The notes: a model not told the origin generated them from the sequence alone. A stretch of DNA of 64,000 nt from an uncultured Collinsella sp. (GCA_900541695.1 UQKL01000002.1:1-64000), one strand, 5' to 3'; positions 1-9,029 are shown, counted from the stretch's first letter. Numbers and translations: made by a program.

Positions 1-122
1 ACGAGCTCGGACGCCTCCTCATCGAGCAGTGCGTTGAGCGTCTCCTCGACGGTCTTCCTCACCAGATTCTTTATGTCGTTGCGCAGCGACTCCTCGTCGA
101 CTGATACGATGTTCGCAGACAC
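1..122 (-). CDS. IS256-family (mutator-type) transposase, N-terminal fragment
   Basis: Read on the minus strand from a GTG at 122-120, the frame stays open for 40 codons to the window edge and begins V-S-A-N-I-V-S-V-D-E-E-S. The following stretch, KTVEETLNALLDEEASEL, resembles the N-terminus of IS256/mutator DDE transposases, which cut and paste the element by a DDE mechanism. An AAGGGGG-like ribosome site lies 8 nt upstream of the GTG. The catalytic domain lies outside the window. The call rests on family resemblance of a short N-terminus; the rest of the gene left of the window would settle it. Confidence 0.75.
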   Translation of the reverse strand, partial: MSANIVSVDEESLRNDIKNLVRKTVEETLNALLDEEASEL

Positions 123-193
123 GGCCCGTGCCCCCTTCGTCGGTGATTTGTTGTTTAGTCGCTAGAAATCATATGACGGGGCGCGGGCCGTGT
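119..193. repeat. Inverted repeat inside the IS end
   Basis: ACACGGCCCGTGCCCC (119-134) is nearly the reverse complement of GGGGCGCGGGCCGTGT (178-193), with a 43-nt spacer. It covers the transposase start codon. A hairpin here could hide the transposase start from read-through transcripts, a known strategy in insertion sequences; that role is inference. Confidence 0.6.
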
Positions 194-1813
194 TCCGCTA
201 TGCGGTTGTCAATTTGCGAAAGAAATTATGCGTCACCCGTGGACCTTGCCCTGGATGGTGTGGATGCCATTCCCTCGCTGACCTCCTTCGATCGCGTGAT
301 TTTGCTCATGCCCTCGCTTGACGGACTGGGTACGCATCTGACCGACATTATGAGTTGGGTGAGTGCCGGCGGTTCGCTTATGCTGGGCATGACGCCAGAT
401 AACTCGAACTACCTGCAGGCTATTGCTTCCAAGCTTGGTATCGAATCGGCCGGATATGACTATGCGACAGCCGAAAGTATCGTTCCGAGCGAGGACTTTA
501 TGTTGGGCGGAGGAGAGCGCTACGAGCTCTCGGACCCCTTTGATTCGTCGATTTCGGTATCGCTGCGCGAGACGGCGCGTGAGTGGGCTAAGACTGGCGA
601 TGCGGGCGCCCCGCTCATTTGGTCGAATGACTGCGGTAGCGGGCGCACCGTGGTGTGCAATATCGGTATCTATGACAAGGTCATGCGCGGTTTTTACGCC
701 GCGGCGATCAGCCTGCTGGGTGATGCTACGGCCTATCCGGTCATCAACAGCGCCGTGTTCTATTTGGACGACTTTCCTAGCCCCGTGCCCTCGGGCGATG
801 GTACTTATATCAAGCGTGACTACGGCCTTTCCATTGCGGATTTTTACACCAAGGTCTGGTGGCCCGATCTGCAAAAGCTCGCGCAAAAATATGGCATTCG
901 CTATACCGGCGTGATGATCGAAAACTACGAGGACGCGGTCAACCAGACCGAGCCCGCGCGACAGGCCGATACCACGCAGTTCCGCTACTTTGGCGGCATG
1001 CTGCTGCAGATGGGCGGCGAGCTGGGCTTTCACGGCTACAACCATCAGCCGCTTGCGCTCTGGGACACCGACTACGGCACGCTGTACGTCTACAAGACCT
1101 GGAAGAACAAAGAGACGCTCGTCGCTTCGCTCAACGAACTTATCGCGTTTCAGGACGAGGTCCTGCCCAACGCTCACGGCTCGGTTTACGTGCCGCCGTC
1201 GAATATCCTTTCGGCCCGAGCGCGTAAGCTCATCGGCACCGATGTTCCGCGCATTAAGACCATTGCCAGTACGTATTTTGAGGATGGCACCGACCTGCCG
1301 TACGTGCAGGAGTTTGGCGTGGCGAGCGATGGCATTGTGGAGCAGCCACGTATTGTTTCGGGCGGCATGGTCGACGATTCCTATATGCGCCTGGCAGCCG
1401 TGTCCGAGCTCAACATGCACTACGTGAGCACGCACTTTATGCACCCGGACGACCTTTTGGACCCCGATCGCGGAGCCAAGGAGGGCTGGGAGGTCTACAA
1501 GGGCGGCCTGGTCGACTACCTGGACTGGCTTACCAAATCCGCGCCCGACCTGCGGCACCAGACGGCGTCGGAGTGCTCCGGTGCCATCCAGCGCTTTTCG
1601 TCCGTGACGGTGAGCGTGGATACCAGCGCGGATGCCTGGACGCTCAGCCTGGGCAATTTCCACGACGAGGCGTGGCTCATGTTCCGCGCCAATAATGGCG
1701 AGCCGGGTGCGGTGACGGGTGGCGAACTGACGCACCTTACGGGCAATCTGTATCTGCTCAAGGCAAATGATAAGACCGTGACGATCGAGCGCAAGGAGGG
1801 TGGCGATAAATGA
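128..1813 (+). CDS. DUF2194 / PelA-like polysaccharide deacetylase-type protein, 5'-truncated by the IS
   Basis: From about residue 35 onward the product matches the DUF2194 family, which occurs with pelF and pelG in Gram-positive Pel exopolysaccharide loci and contains a deacetylase-like (NodB-type) region. Visible motifs are YLDDFPSPVPSG near residues 212-223, a GFHGYNHQ motif around His302, and YVPPSN further on. The first ~35 codons lie in insertion-sequence DNA and look unrelated. No signal peptide or membrane anchor remains, although such proteins normally act outside the membrane. In-frame ATGs at 173 and 200 exist, but no start has a good ribosome site. The stop overlaps pelF by 4 nt. 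The protein is probably non-functional or mislocalised; annotation as a pseudogene would be equally defensible. Confidence 0.75.
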   Translation: MPPSSVICCLVARNHMTGRGPCSAMRLSICERNYASPVDLALDGVDAIPSLTSFDRVILLMPSLDGLGTHLTDIMSWVSAGGSLMLGMTPDNSNYLQAIASKLGIESAGYDYATAESIVPSEDFMLGGGERYELSDPFDSSISVSLRETAREWAKTGDAGAPLIWSNDCGSGRTVVCNIGIYDKVMRGFYAAAISLLGDATAYPVINSAVFYLDDFPSPVPSGDGTYIKRDYGLSIADFYTKVWWPDLQKLAQKYGIRYTGVMIENYEDAVNQTEPARQADTTQFRYFGGMLLQMGGELGFHGYNHQPLALWDTDYGTLYVYKTWKNKETLVASLNELIAFQDEVLPNAHGSVYVPPSNILSARARKLIGTDVPRIKTIASTYFEDGTDLPYVQEFGVASDGIVEQPRIVSGGMVDDSYMRLAAVSELNMHYVSTHFMHPDDLLDPDRGAKEGWEVYKGGLVDYLDWLTKSAPDLRHQTASECSGAIQRFSSVTVSVDTSADAWTLSLGNFHDEAWLMFRANNGEPGAVTGGELTHLTGNLYLLKANDKTVTIERKEGGDK

Positions 1814-3237
1814 GAATCTGCTTGGTACTCGAGGGTTGCTACCCCTATGTGCACGGCGGCGTATCTACCTGGATGCATGGCTACATTACGGCCATGCCCG
1901 AGCACGAGTTTGTGCTGTGGGTGATCGGCGCGCATGCTGCCGACCGTGGCAAGTTTGTCTACGAGCTGCCCGGCAACGTGGTCGAGGTGCACGAGGTGTT
2001 CCTGGACGATGCTCTGCGGCTTTCGGGCGAGCAACATGAAGCCAGTTTTAACGACCGTGAGCGCGAGGCGCTACGCCGTCTGGTGTCGCTCTCCAATCCG
2101 GACTGGGACGTGTTATTCGATATCTTCCACCGCCGTCGCGTGCATCCGCTCTCGTTTTTGCAGAGCCGCACGTTTATGGATATCTTTCGCGACGTGTGCC
2201 TGGCCGAGTATCCCTACACGCCCTTTGCCGATGCATTCCACACCATGCGTTCTATGCTGCTGCCGGTGCTCTACCTGCTGGGCAGCGAGGTGCCGGTGGC
2301 CGATGTGTACCACGCCATCTCGACTGGTTACGGCGGCCTGCTCGCCTGCCTGGGCTCAAGTGTTTACCATGCGCCGGTGCTGCTCACCGAGCATGGCATC
2401 TATACCCGCGAGCGCGAGGAAGAGATCATTCGCGCCGATTGGGTGGTGCCGTCGTTTAAGGACCGCTGGATTCGCTTTTTCTACCTGCTTTCGGAGGAGA
2501 TCTACCGCCGCGCCTTCCGCGTGACGAGCTTGTTTCATAACGCCCGCAAGACGCAGATCGATATGGGCTGCGATGCGGACAAATGCCTGGTCATCCCCAA
2601 CGGCATCCAGTTTGACCGCTTTAAGGATATTCCCTTAAAGCCCGATGACGGCTGGGTGGACATTGGCGCGGTGGTGCGCCTGGCGCCCATCAAGGACGTC
2701 AAGACCATGATCTATGCCTTTTTTGAGCTGCACGAGCGCCTGCCCAAGGTGCGCTTGCATATCATGGGCGGCGTGGACGACGAGGAGTACGGTGCCGAGT
2801 GCCACGCGCTCGTCGATACCCTGGGCGTGCGCGACCTGATCTTTACCGGTCGCGTCAACGTGGTCGAGTACATGGAAAAGCTCGACTATACCATTTTGAC
2901 GAGCATCTCCGAGGGCCAGCCGCTCAGCGTACTGGAGTCGTTTGCGGCGCGTCGCCCCTGTGTGACGACCGAGGTGGGCTGTTGCCGTGAGCTACTCGAG
3001 GGCGCCCCGGGCGACGACTTTGGCGTGGCGGGTTTTGTGACGCCGCCTATGTATCGCAAGGGCTTGGCCGATGCCATGGAACGCATGTGCACAAGCCGCG
3101 CTCGTCGCATTGAGATGGGGGAGCGCGGCCAGCGTCGCGTTGCCACGTACTTCTTGCACGAGCAGATGCTCGCCAACTATCGCGCGCTGTACGACGAGAC
3201 GGCGCAAGCGTTTAACCTGCCCAGAGAGGGGGAGTAG
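1810..3237 (+). CDS. pelF: PelF-type GT4 glycosyltransferase
   Basis: A 475-aa cytosolic glycosyltransferase of the GT-B fold, family GT4. PelF polymerises UDP-linked sugars into the Pel polysaccharide on the inner face of the membrane, working with PelG. The N-terminus has the PelF hallmark LEGCYPYVHGGVSTW (residues 7-21). The C-terminal half has nucleotide-sugar features such as VIPNGI, VVRLAPIKD and SEGQPLSVLESFAARRP. The ATG overlaps the upstream TGA (ATGA) and follows an AGGAGGG site, so it is translationally coupled to the damaged DUF2194 gene. pelG starts 3 nt after its stop. Confidence 0.92.
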   Translation: MRICLVLEGCYPYVHGGVSTWMHGYITAMPEHEFVLWVIGAHAADRGKFVYELPGNVVEVHEVFLDDALRLSGEQHEASFNDREREALRRLVSLSNPDWDVLFDIFHRRRVHPLSFLQSRTFMDIFRDVCLAEYPYTPFADAFHTMRSMLLPVLYLLGSEVPVADVYHAISTGYGGLLACLGSSVYHAPVLLTEHGIYTREREEEIIRADWVVPSFKDRWIRFFYLLSEEIYRRAFRVTSLFHNARKTQIDMGCDADKCLVIPNGIQFDRFKDIPLKPDDGWVDIGAVVRLAPIKDVKTMIYAFFELHERLPKVRLHIMGGVDDEEYGAECHALVDTLGVRDLIFTGRVNVVEYMEKLDYTILTSISEGQPLSVLESFAARRPCVTTEVGCCRELLEGAPGDDFGVAGFVTPPMYRKGLADAMERMCTSRARRIEMGERGQRRVATYFLHEQMLANYRALYDETAQAFNLPREGE

Positions 3238-3240
3238 CCG

Positions 3241-4785
3241 GTGGCCGGAATCGGTTTTGAGCTCAAGCGCCTGTTTAGGCGCAAGGGCCTGTTTGCCACG
3301 ATGCGCGCTTACGGCTACGCTGGCATTGTGTGCACGGGTCCCATGCTGTTGGGCGTGCTACTCCAGGTGGGTATCTTGGTGCTGTGCGGTCTGTGGGGTG
3401 TGGGCCGTGCCAACCAGGATCTGCTGGTGTGCATGGTGACCTACACACTGCTGGCCTCGCTTACGCTCACGAGCTTTTTCTCCATGTCGGTCACGCGTTT
3501 TTTGGCTGATATGTTGTTTGCCGAGCGCGAGGACGAGATTCTTCCCTCGTTTTGGGGCTCCAATGCTGTCATGCTCGTTGCGGGCACGGTGCTCTACGGC
3601 GTCTTTTTGCTGTTCTCGGACGCCACGCTGCTGCAGGGGCTGCTGTGCCTGTGGCTGTTCAACATTATGATCGTCAACTGGAACGGCATGAGTTACCTCA
3701 CTGCCATCAAGGATTACCGCGGTATCCTATGCAGCTTTGCGGCTGCCATTGGCGTGGCGTGCCTGTGCGCCCTGGCCGCGCTGGCGCTGGGGCTGCCGCC
3801 GGTCGAGGGCCTTTTGGCGTCAATTGCTCTGGGCTACGGCGTCATGCTCGCCTGGGACGTTGTGCTGCTGTACAGGTATTTTCCGCAGAGCGACCGCAGC
3901 CCCTGGCTCTTTTTACGGTGGCTCGATCAGTTTATGCCGTTGGCGCTCACGGGCTTGTTTACCAACCTGGGCCTCTTTGCGCACTTGGTGATAATATGGG
4001 CCGGTCCCATTGGCGTGCAGGTCAAGGGCTTGTTTTATGGTGCGCCCTACCACGATGTGCCGGCGCTCATCGCGTTTTTGACGATCCTGGTCACGTCCGT
4101 CAACTTTGTGGTCTCGGTCGAGGTCAACTTTTATCCGCGCTACCGCGACTACTACAGCCTGTTCAACGACGGTGGCGTGGTGGGCGACATTGTGGTGGCC
4201 GAGGAGGAAATGCTTGCCACGCTCAACCGAGAACTGCGCTTTTGTGCGTTCAAGCAACTGTTTGTGACGGCGGCGGTCATCTCGCTCGAGACCACGGTGC
4301 TGTCGGCCCTACCGTTGGGCTTTAACAACCTGATGCACGGGTATTTCCGCACGTTATGCGTTGGCTATGGCCTGTATGCCGTGGGCAATACGTTGTTGCT
4401 CATCTTGCTGTACTTTACCGACTACAAGGGGGCCGTGCTGGCCTCGGGACTGTTTGCCGGTGTGGCCGGGCTGGCGACTGCCGTGTCGTTGCTTTTGCCG
4501 CAGCAGTTTTACGGCTTTGGCTTTTTGTTGGGTGCGGCGGTGTTTTTTATCGTGGCGCTGCTGCGGCTCGATACCTATACCGCCAACTTGCCGTATCGTA
4601 TCCTGAGCCAGCAGCCTATTGTGGCGACCGACAAAACGGGTTGCTTTACACACCTGGGCCGCTTGCTCGACCGTGCCGAGCAGCGCTATGAGGAAGGTCG
4701 CCATAAGGGTGAGCCACATGGTGCGTTTGAGCGCGCTGTAGTTCACGTGTATCGCAACCATTGGGGAGGTTCTGATGATCGATAA
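3241..4785 (+). CDS. pelG: PelG-type polysaccharide transporter (MOP superfamily)
   Basis: A 514-aa polytopic membrane protein with about twelve hydrophobic segments. It begins with the PelG signature MAGIGFELKRLF, followed by a conserved GPMLLG near residue 35. PelG belongs to the Wzx-like MOP flippase superfamily and is thought to export the Pel polymer as PelF makes it. The start is GTG, 3 nt after pelF and behind GAGGGGGAG. The last 11 nt overlap the CotH gene, which argues for one transcript and tightly linked expression. Confidence 0.92.
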   Translation: MAGIGFELKRLFRRKGLFATMRAYGYAGIVCTGPMLLGVLLQVGILVLCGLWGVGRANQDLLVCMVTYTLLASLTLTSFFSMSVTRFLADMLFAEREDEILPSFWGSNAVMLVAGTVLYGVFLLFSDATLLQGLLCLWLFNIMIVNWNGMSYLTAIKDYRGILCSFAAAIGVACLCALAALALGLPPVEGLLASIALGYGVMLAWDVVLLYRYFPQSDRSPWLFLRWLDQFMPLALTGLFTNLGLFAHLVIIWAGPIGVQVKGLFYGAPYHDVPALIAFLTILVTSVNFVVSVEVNFYPRYRDYYSLFNDGGVVGDIVVAEEEMLATLNRELRFCAFKQLFVTAAVISLETTVLSALPLGFNNLMHGYFRTLCVGYGLYAVGNTLLLILLYFTDYKGAVLASGLFAGVAGLATAVSLLLPQQFYGFGFLLGAAVFFIVALLRLDTYTANLPYRILSQQPIVATDKTGCFTHLGRLLDRAEQRYEEGRHKGEPHGAFERAVVHVYRNHWGGSDDR

Positions 4786-6544
4786 GTTGATGTCTCGCCG
4801 CTGCCTGATCGAGGCGGCTGCCGGCGCGCTGTTGCTTTCGGGCTGCTCGTCTCAGGACGAATCCTCGACTAAAAAGGTCAAAAAGCAGGACAAGATTAAA
4901 AAGGCCGAGGCCTCCGACCAGTCCAAGCACCTGCGCGATAAGGACGAGCTGTACGAGGTTTACGACGACTCGGGCATTGTGACCATGTACCTGACGGTCT
5001 CGCGCGGCAACAGCTCCGAGAACACCGACCACAGTTGGGCAGAGATCAATACGTACTCGGTGTATGACTATGCCGACATGGGCGTGACGCGCTATCAGGT
5101 TATGGGCCTTTTGCAGGCGGGCGACGAAGACGGCCCGGTGGCCGGCGAGGTTGGCTATGGCGAGGAAGCGCCCAATGCTACCGTGCAGGTGCGTGGCCAG
5201 ACGTCGAGCTCCTACACGCAAAAGAATTACAAGGTGGAGCTCAAAAAAGGAAAAGGTACCTGGCGCCAGCAGCGTGCGATTGCGCTCAACAAGCACATGG
5301 GCGAGGGTATGCGTTTTCGCAACAAGATGGCCTACGATCTTATCCGCGGGATTCCCCAGATGATGGGCCTGCGCACGCAGTTTGTGCATCTGTGGGTGTG
5401 CGATCAGACCGAAAAGTCCAACGATACCTTTGAGGACTACGGCCTGTTTACGCAGGTGGAGCAGCTCAACAAGACGGCGCTTAAGGCACATGGCCTGGAT
5501 AAGAGCGGGCACCTGTATAAGGTGAACAGCTTTGATTTCCATCGCTGCGAGGACACCATTAAACTTGCCGACGATCCCGACTACAACCAGGCAAGCTTTG
5601 AGGGCATGCTCGAGATTAAGGGCGATTCGGACCACACCAAGCTCATCGAGATGCTCGACGCCCTCAACGACGAATCGCAAAAGATCGATGACGTGCTCGA
5701 CACCTACTTTGATACCGAGAACCTGGTCTATTGGCTGGCGTTTCAGATTCTGACGGGCAACTGCGATACTCAGAACCGTAACTGCTATCTGTACAGCCCG
5801 CTCAACTCCAATACGTGGTACATCCTCGATTGGGACAACGACGGTATGCTGCGTAAGCTGGAGCTTTCTCTTGCCGGGTTTTCGGACTATGCGAGCTGGG
5901 AGCGCGGCGTAAGCAACTACTGGGGCAACGTGCTATTCAATCGTGCGCTGCGCAGCAAATCGTTCCGCAGTGAGCTCGACCGCGCCGTCAAGGACCTGCG
6001 CTCGTATATGACCGAGGCACGCCTGGCCAAGATGATTAGACATTATTGCGAGGTTACCGAATCGCTGGTCTTTGCTTCGCCCGATATCGACCATCTGCCT
6101 GTCACCAAGGATCAATACGAGCAGATCGCCGCGGCGATTCCCTCCGAGATCGAGGAGAACTACAAGAGCTTTCGCGAGAGCTATAAAAAGCCCATGCCGT
6201 TCTACATTGGCGTGCCGCAGATCGATAACGGTAAACTGCGCATTAACTGGGATGCTTCGTACGACTTTAAGGCGCGTGACATTCGCTATACCGTGGAGCT
6301 GGCGCGCGACTATGCCATAAGCGACGTGCTTTTTAAGGCCGAGGACGTACTGCTTCTCGAGGTGACCTGCGATGCGCCCGATACCGGCCAGTATTTTGTG
6401 CGCGTGCGCGCTGCCAACTCCGACGGCTATACGCAAGATGCGTTTGACTACTATGTGACCGACGACGGCAAGCACTACGGCATGAAGTGTTTTTACGTGC
6501 AAGACGGCGGTAAGGTCGTGGAGGACACGTATGAGGAGGGCTAG
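4775..6544 (+). CDS. CotH-kinase-domain lipoprotein
   Basis: A 589-aa protein with a signal peptide ending in the lipobox LLSGC (Cys24), so it is probably lipid-anchored on the outer face of the membrane. A lysine-rich linker follows (residues 30-50). The CotH-type kinase fold is indicated by the segment GQTSSSYTQKNYKVEL (about residues 149-164), by KHMGEGMRFRNKMAYDL, and by a DWDNDGML active-site-like motif near residue 350. Spore-coat CotH proteins phosphorylate other proteins; in Pel-like loci the substrate is unknown. The gene overlaps pelG by 11 nt and the VTC gene by 14 nt. The C-terminal ~100 residues look like a fibronectin-like beta domain, which is tentative. Confidence 0.88.
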   Translation: MIDKLMSRRCLIEAAAGALLLSGCSSQDESSTKKVKKQDKIKKAEASDQSKHLRDKDELYEVYDDSGIVTMYLTVSRGNSSENTDHSWAEINTYSVYDYADMGVTRYQVMGLLQAGDEDGPVAGEVGYGEEAPNATVQVRGQTSSSYTQKNYKVELKKGKGTWRQQRAIALNKHMGEGMRFRNKMAYDLIRGIPQMMGLRTQFVHLWVCDQTEKSNDTFEDYGLFTQVEQLNKTALKAHGLDKSGHLYKVNSFDFHRCEDTIKLADDPDYNQASFEGMLEIKGDSDHTKLIEMLDALNDESQKIDDVLDTYFDTENLVYWLAFQILTGNCDTQNRNCYLYSPLNSNTWYILDWDNDGMLRKLELSLAGFSDYASWERGVSNYWGNVLFNRALRSKSFRSELDRAVKDLRSYMTEARLAKMIRHYCEVTESLVFASPDIDHLPVTKDQYEQIAAAIPSEIEENYKSFRESYKKPMPFYIGVPQIDNGKLRINWDASYDFKARDIRYTVELARDYAISDVLFKAEDVLLLEVTCDAPDTGQYFVRVRAANSDGYTQDAFDYYVTDDGKHYGMKCFYVQDGGKVVEDTYEEG

Positions 6545-7322
6545 CGCGCTGCTTGAGCGCCTGGCGGCACCTCCCGCGCGCGCCACGCAGGAGCGTTATC
6601 GCCACGAGCTCAAATATCTCATTAACGAGGGCGAGCACGCCGCGCTTGCCTGCCGCATGGCGCCGGTGTTTAAGCTGGACAAGCATGCGCGGGCAGGTGG
6701 TTACACCATTCGCAGCCTGTACTTTGACGACTACTGCAACTCGGCCTACGAGGAAAAAGACGCCGGTATTCTCATGCGCAAAAAGTATCGCGTGCGCATC
6801 TATAACGGCAGCGACAAGGTGATTAAGCTCGAGCGCAAAAAGAAGTACGGCAGCTGGATCTACAAGGAGGACGCGCCGCTCACGCGTAGCGAGTTTGAGC
6901 AGATTCTGGCCGGCGACTACGACTTTTTGCTGAGGAGCCCCTATCCGCTCTGTCGCGAGTTCTACATCGAGTGCATCTGTAATATGATGCGCCCGCGAAC
7001 CATCGTGGACTACGAGCGCGAGCCGTGGGTGATGGACGAGGGCACCGTGCGCATTACCTTTGATAGCAACGTGCGTGCGGCGGTGGGGAGCTTTGACATC
7101 TTTGACGCGACGTTGCCCGCGTTGCCCGTGCTGGAGCCCGGCAAGCTGGTGATGGAGGTCAAGTATACCGAGTTTTGCCCGCAGCTGGTGCGCGATATGG
7201 TGCCGCCAGGTGCGGCCGAACTCACGGCGGTCTCTAAGTACTGCCTGTGTTATGACAAGACCGCCTACCTGCGCGGTTTTAACTACTGGGAATCGGATTT
7301 TGGGAACCGAGGGGATATTTAG
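6531..7322 (+). CDS. VTC-domain (polyphosphate polymerase-like) protein
   Basis: A 263-aa protein consisting essentially of one VTC tunnel domain, the fold that makes polyphosphate in yeast VTC4. Seen in order are RHELKYLI near residue 24, SLYFDDYCNSAYEEK, the basic stretch YRVRIYNGS...IKLERKKK, VDYEREPWV, and MEVKYTEFCP near the end. The basic and acidic residues lining the VTC tunnel are therefore represented, but activity on polyphosphate is not proven for stand-alone bacterial homologues. The ATG lies inside the CotH gene, and DUF4956 follows 3 nt after its stop. CotH, VTC and DUF4956 form a recurrent trio in bacteria. Confidence 0.9.
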   Translation: MRRASALLERLAAPPARATQERYRHELKYLINEGEHAALACRMAPVFKLDKHARAGGYTIRSLYFDDYCNSAYEEKDAGILMRKKYRVRIYNGSDKVIKLERKKKYGSWIYKEDAPLTRSEFEQILAGDYDFLLRSPYPLCREFYIECICNMMRPRTIVDYEREPWVMDEGTVRITFDSNVRAAVGSFDIFDATLPALPVLEPGKLVMEVKYTEFCPQLVRDMVPPGAAELTAVSKYCLCYDKTAYLRGFNYWESDFGNRGDI

Positions 7323-7325
7323 ACC

Positions 7326-7991
7326 ATGAGCACTAGGGACTTTTTTAAGAACTCCGTCTTGGAGGCGTTTGGCCAGGTCGACCCTGCCAAGATCGGCCTG
7401 TCGCTGCTCGTGGCGCTCGCCATGGGCATCCTGATCTATTACGTGTACAAGCGCTTTTTTACCGGCGTGGTGTATTCGCGCAGTTTTGCCGTAACGCTCG
7501 TTGGCATGTGCGTGCTCACCTGCATGGTCACGCTCGCGATCTCGACGAATGTGGTCATCTCGCTCGGTATGGTCGGTGCTCTGTCTATTGTCCGCTACCG
7601 CACGGCGGTCAAGGATCCGCTCGACCTGTTGTATCTGTTTTGGGCCATTACCACAGGCATTACTGCAGGCGCCGGTATGTATGCGCTCGTAGGACTCACG
7701 GCAGTGGTGTTCGTGGTGATGATCGCCGGCTTTGCGAGCCACCAGGACAAGGCGCGCGTGTACATGATGGTCATCCACTACACGGGGCAGACCACCGGCG
7801 ATGATATCGTGCGTGCATTTGGGCGCACCAAGTTCACCGTCAAATCCAAGACGATGCGCGGCGACAAGGTCGAAATGGCCGCCGAGGTGTTCTCGGACGG
7901 TGTGGATATGCCCTATGCCGACGCTATCCGCGCGCTCGACGGCGTGGAGGACCTCACGCTCATCCAGTACAACGGCGAATACCACGGCTAG
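7326..7991 (+). CDS. DUF4956 membrane protein
   Basis: A 221-aa protein with a short cytosolic N-terminus and about four membrane segments between residues 20 and 140. It includes the family-typical SLGMVGALSIVRYRTAVKDPLDLLYLFWAI block, quoted here as SLGMVGALSIVRYR plus the following acidic DPLDLL. A soluble ACT-like C-terminal region follows. DUF4956 proteins are regularly encoded beside VTC and CotH genes, and their molecular role is unknown. The spacing of 3 nt from the VTC gene makes it the last clear member of this operon. A membrane partner for the VTC protein is a reasonable inference. Confidence 0.87.
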   Translation: MSTRDFFKNSVLEAFGQVDPAKIGLSLLVALAMGILIYYVYKRFFTGVVYSRSFAVTLVGMCVLTCMVTLAISTNVVISLGMVGALSIVRYRTAVKDPLDLLYLFWAITTGITAGAGMYALVGLTAVVFVVMIAGFASHQDKARVYMMVIHYTGQTTGDDIVRAFGRTKFTVKSKTMRGDKVEMAAEVFSDGVDMPYADAIRALDGVEDLTLIQYNGEYHG

Positions 7992-8030
7992 TTTGGTTCA
8001 GTTTTATTTAAGGGACGGTGTCGCATAGAC

Positions 8031-9029
8031 GTGCAGCAGCTTGAAGAGACCTGGGCCGTAAGGGCTGGTGCGCGTGAGGCGCGTCTTGTTGCGGCCTCGC
8101 ATGTGCCGGCGGCGCTGTCGATGCTGGGGATTGTGCAGCCCGGCGATCGCTTGGTGGCCTTTGCGGACGACTTTGCCGATGCGTTTGCCTGCGGCTTTGA
8201 TGGCTACGATGTTGCGCTGGTGGGGGAGCCCGCGGCTGCGGCGTTTGCTGCTGCGTTCGAGGGCTTTGATGCTTCGTTTGATGCCGAGGGGCCGCACCTG
8301 TGGTGGTTCGTCAACTCCATCGGCGGGTTTGGTCTGCGTGTGCCCGACCTTCGCGCTCTGGGCCGCGCGGCTCGTGAGTCGCATGCGCTGCTCGTGGTTG
8401 ATAACACTGTGTCGGGCGTCTTTGGGTGCAACCCGTTGCGTCTGGGCGCCGTGCTTTCGCTCGAGGCGCTCGACCGCGTGTGTGCCGGCGTTGCGCCGCG
8501 CAAGCTCGTCGCCGCTTCGGTGGCGCGCTCGCAGCTTAAGCGCCATCGCGTGGATGCCGCCGCAGAGTGCGCGCACGCGTTGTTTGCGGGCTGCGGTGCG
8601 CCCGCGCTTGGCCTGTCTGCCGAGGAGACCGACGTGCTAGAACGCGGGCTGTCCTCGCTCGATGCTCGCATGCAGGCGCACTTCGATCGCGCCCGTGCTC
8701 TGGCCGAGTATCTGGCTGCTAACGAGATGGTGTGTAACGTTCGCTATCCTGGGCTGGGTTCGCATCCCGATCATGCGGTTGCAACGGGAATCCTCGAGCA
8801 CGGCTTTGGCCCGGCAGTTGAGTTTGACCTTATCGTGCGAAGTGCGGGTGAGCTGTTCGACACATTGCCGGGGGAGTTCCGCACGTCGCCCGCCGGCGGC
8901 GCAACGACGCGACTCTCTGCTCCGCGTGGCAAGCAGGGGAGCACCATTCGCCTCTTCGCCGGTACCGACGATCCCCTGGTTGTAGCGTCCACCCTAGACA
9001 ACGCCCTTCGCAAGTTAGCTACTCTTTGA
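8031..9029 (+). CDS. Cys/Met-metabolism PLP-fold protein lacking the usual catalytic lysine motif
   Basis: A 332-aa protein related to cystathionine gamma-synthase/lyase enzymes. It keeps the VVDNT segment (near residue 123) and the C-terminal block ERGLSSLDARMQAHFDRA followed by RYPGLGSHPDHA, both typical of the family. The segment that normally carries the PLP-binding lysine (SxTKY after NPLxLGAD) is replaced by LSLEALDRVCAGVAPRK. The family's N-terminal ~60 residues, which hold phosphate-binding residues, are also missing. It may be a degenerate or repurposed relative rather than a trans-sulfuration enzyme. The start is GTG, and its ribosome site is weak. It overlaps the convergent HTH gene by 11 nt at the 3' end. 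Confidence 0.72.
   Translation: MQQLEETWAVRAGAREARLVAASHVPAALSMLGIVQPGDRLVAFADDFADAFACGFDGYDVALVGEPAAAAFAAAFEGFDASFDAEGPHLWWFVNSIGGFGLRVPDLRALGRAARESHALLVVDNTVSGVFGCNPLRLGAVLSLEALDRVCAGVAPRKLVAASVARSQLKRHRVDAAAECAHALFAGCGAPALGLSAEETDVLERGLSSLDARMQAHFDRARALAEYLAANEMVCNVRYPGLGSHPDHAVATGILEHGFGPAVEFDLIVRSAGELFDTLPGEFRTSPAGGATTRLSAPRGKQGSTIRLFAGTDDPLVVASTLDNALRKLATL

Larger units (their letters stand above)
1..230. mobile_element. End of an IS256-family insertion sequence (outer boundary approximate)
   Basis: The transposase start at 122 leaves about 100 nt before sequence that can be read as the interrupted DUF2194 gene (from about 230). That interval holds a strong inverted repeat (119-134 with 178-193) and no other gene, as expected of an IS end. 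The exact terminal repeat and target duplication cannot be fixed because the other end of the element is not in the window. Confidence 0.55.

Noticed and set aside
8031..9029. True cystathionine synthase or lyase
   Set aside because: The lysine motif and the N-terminal phosphate-binding part are missing.
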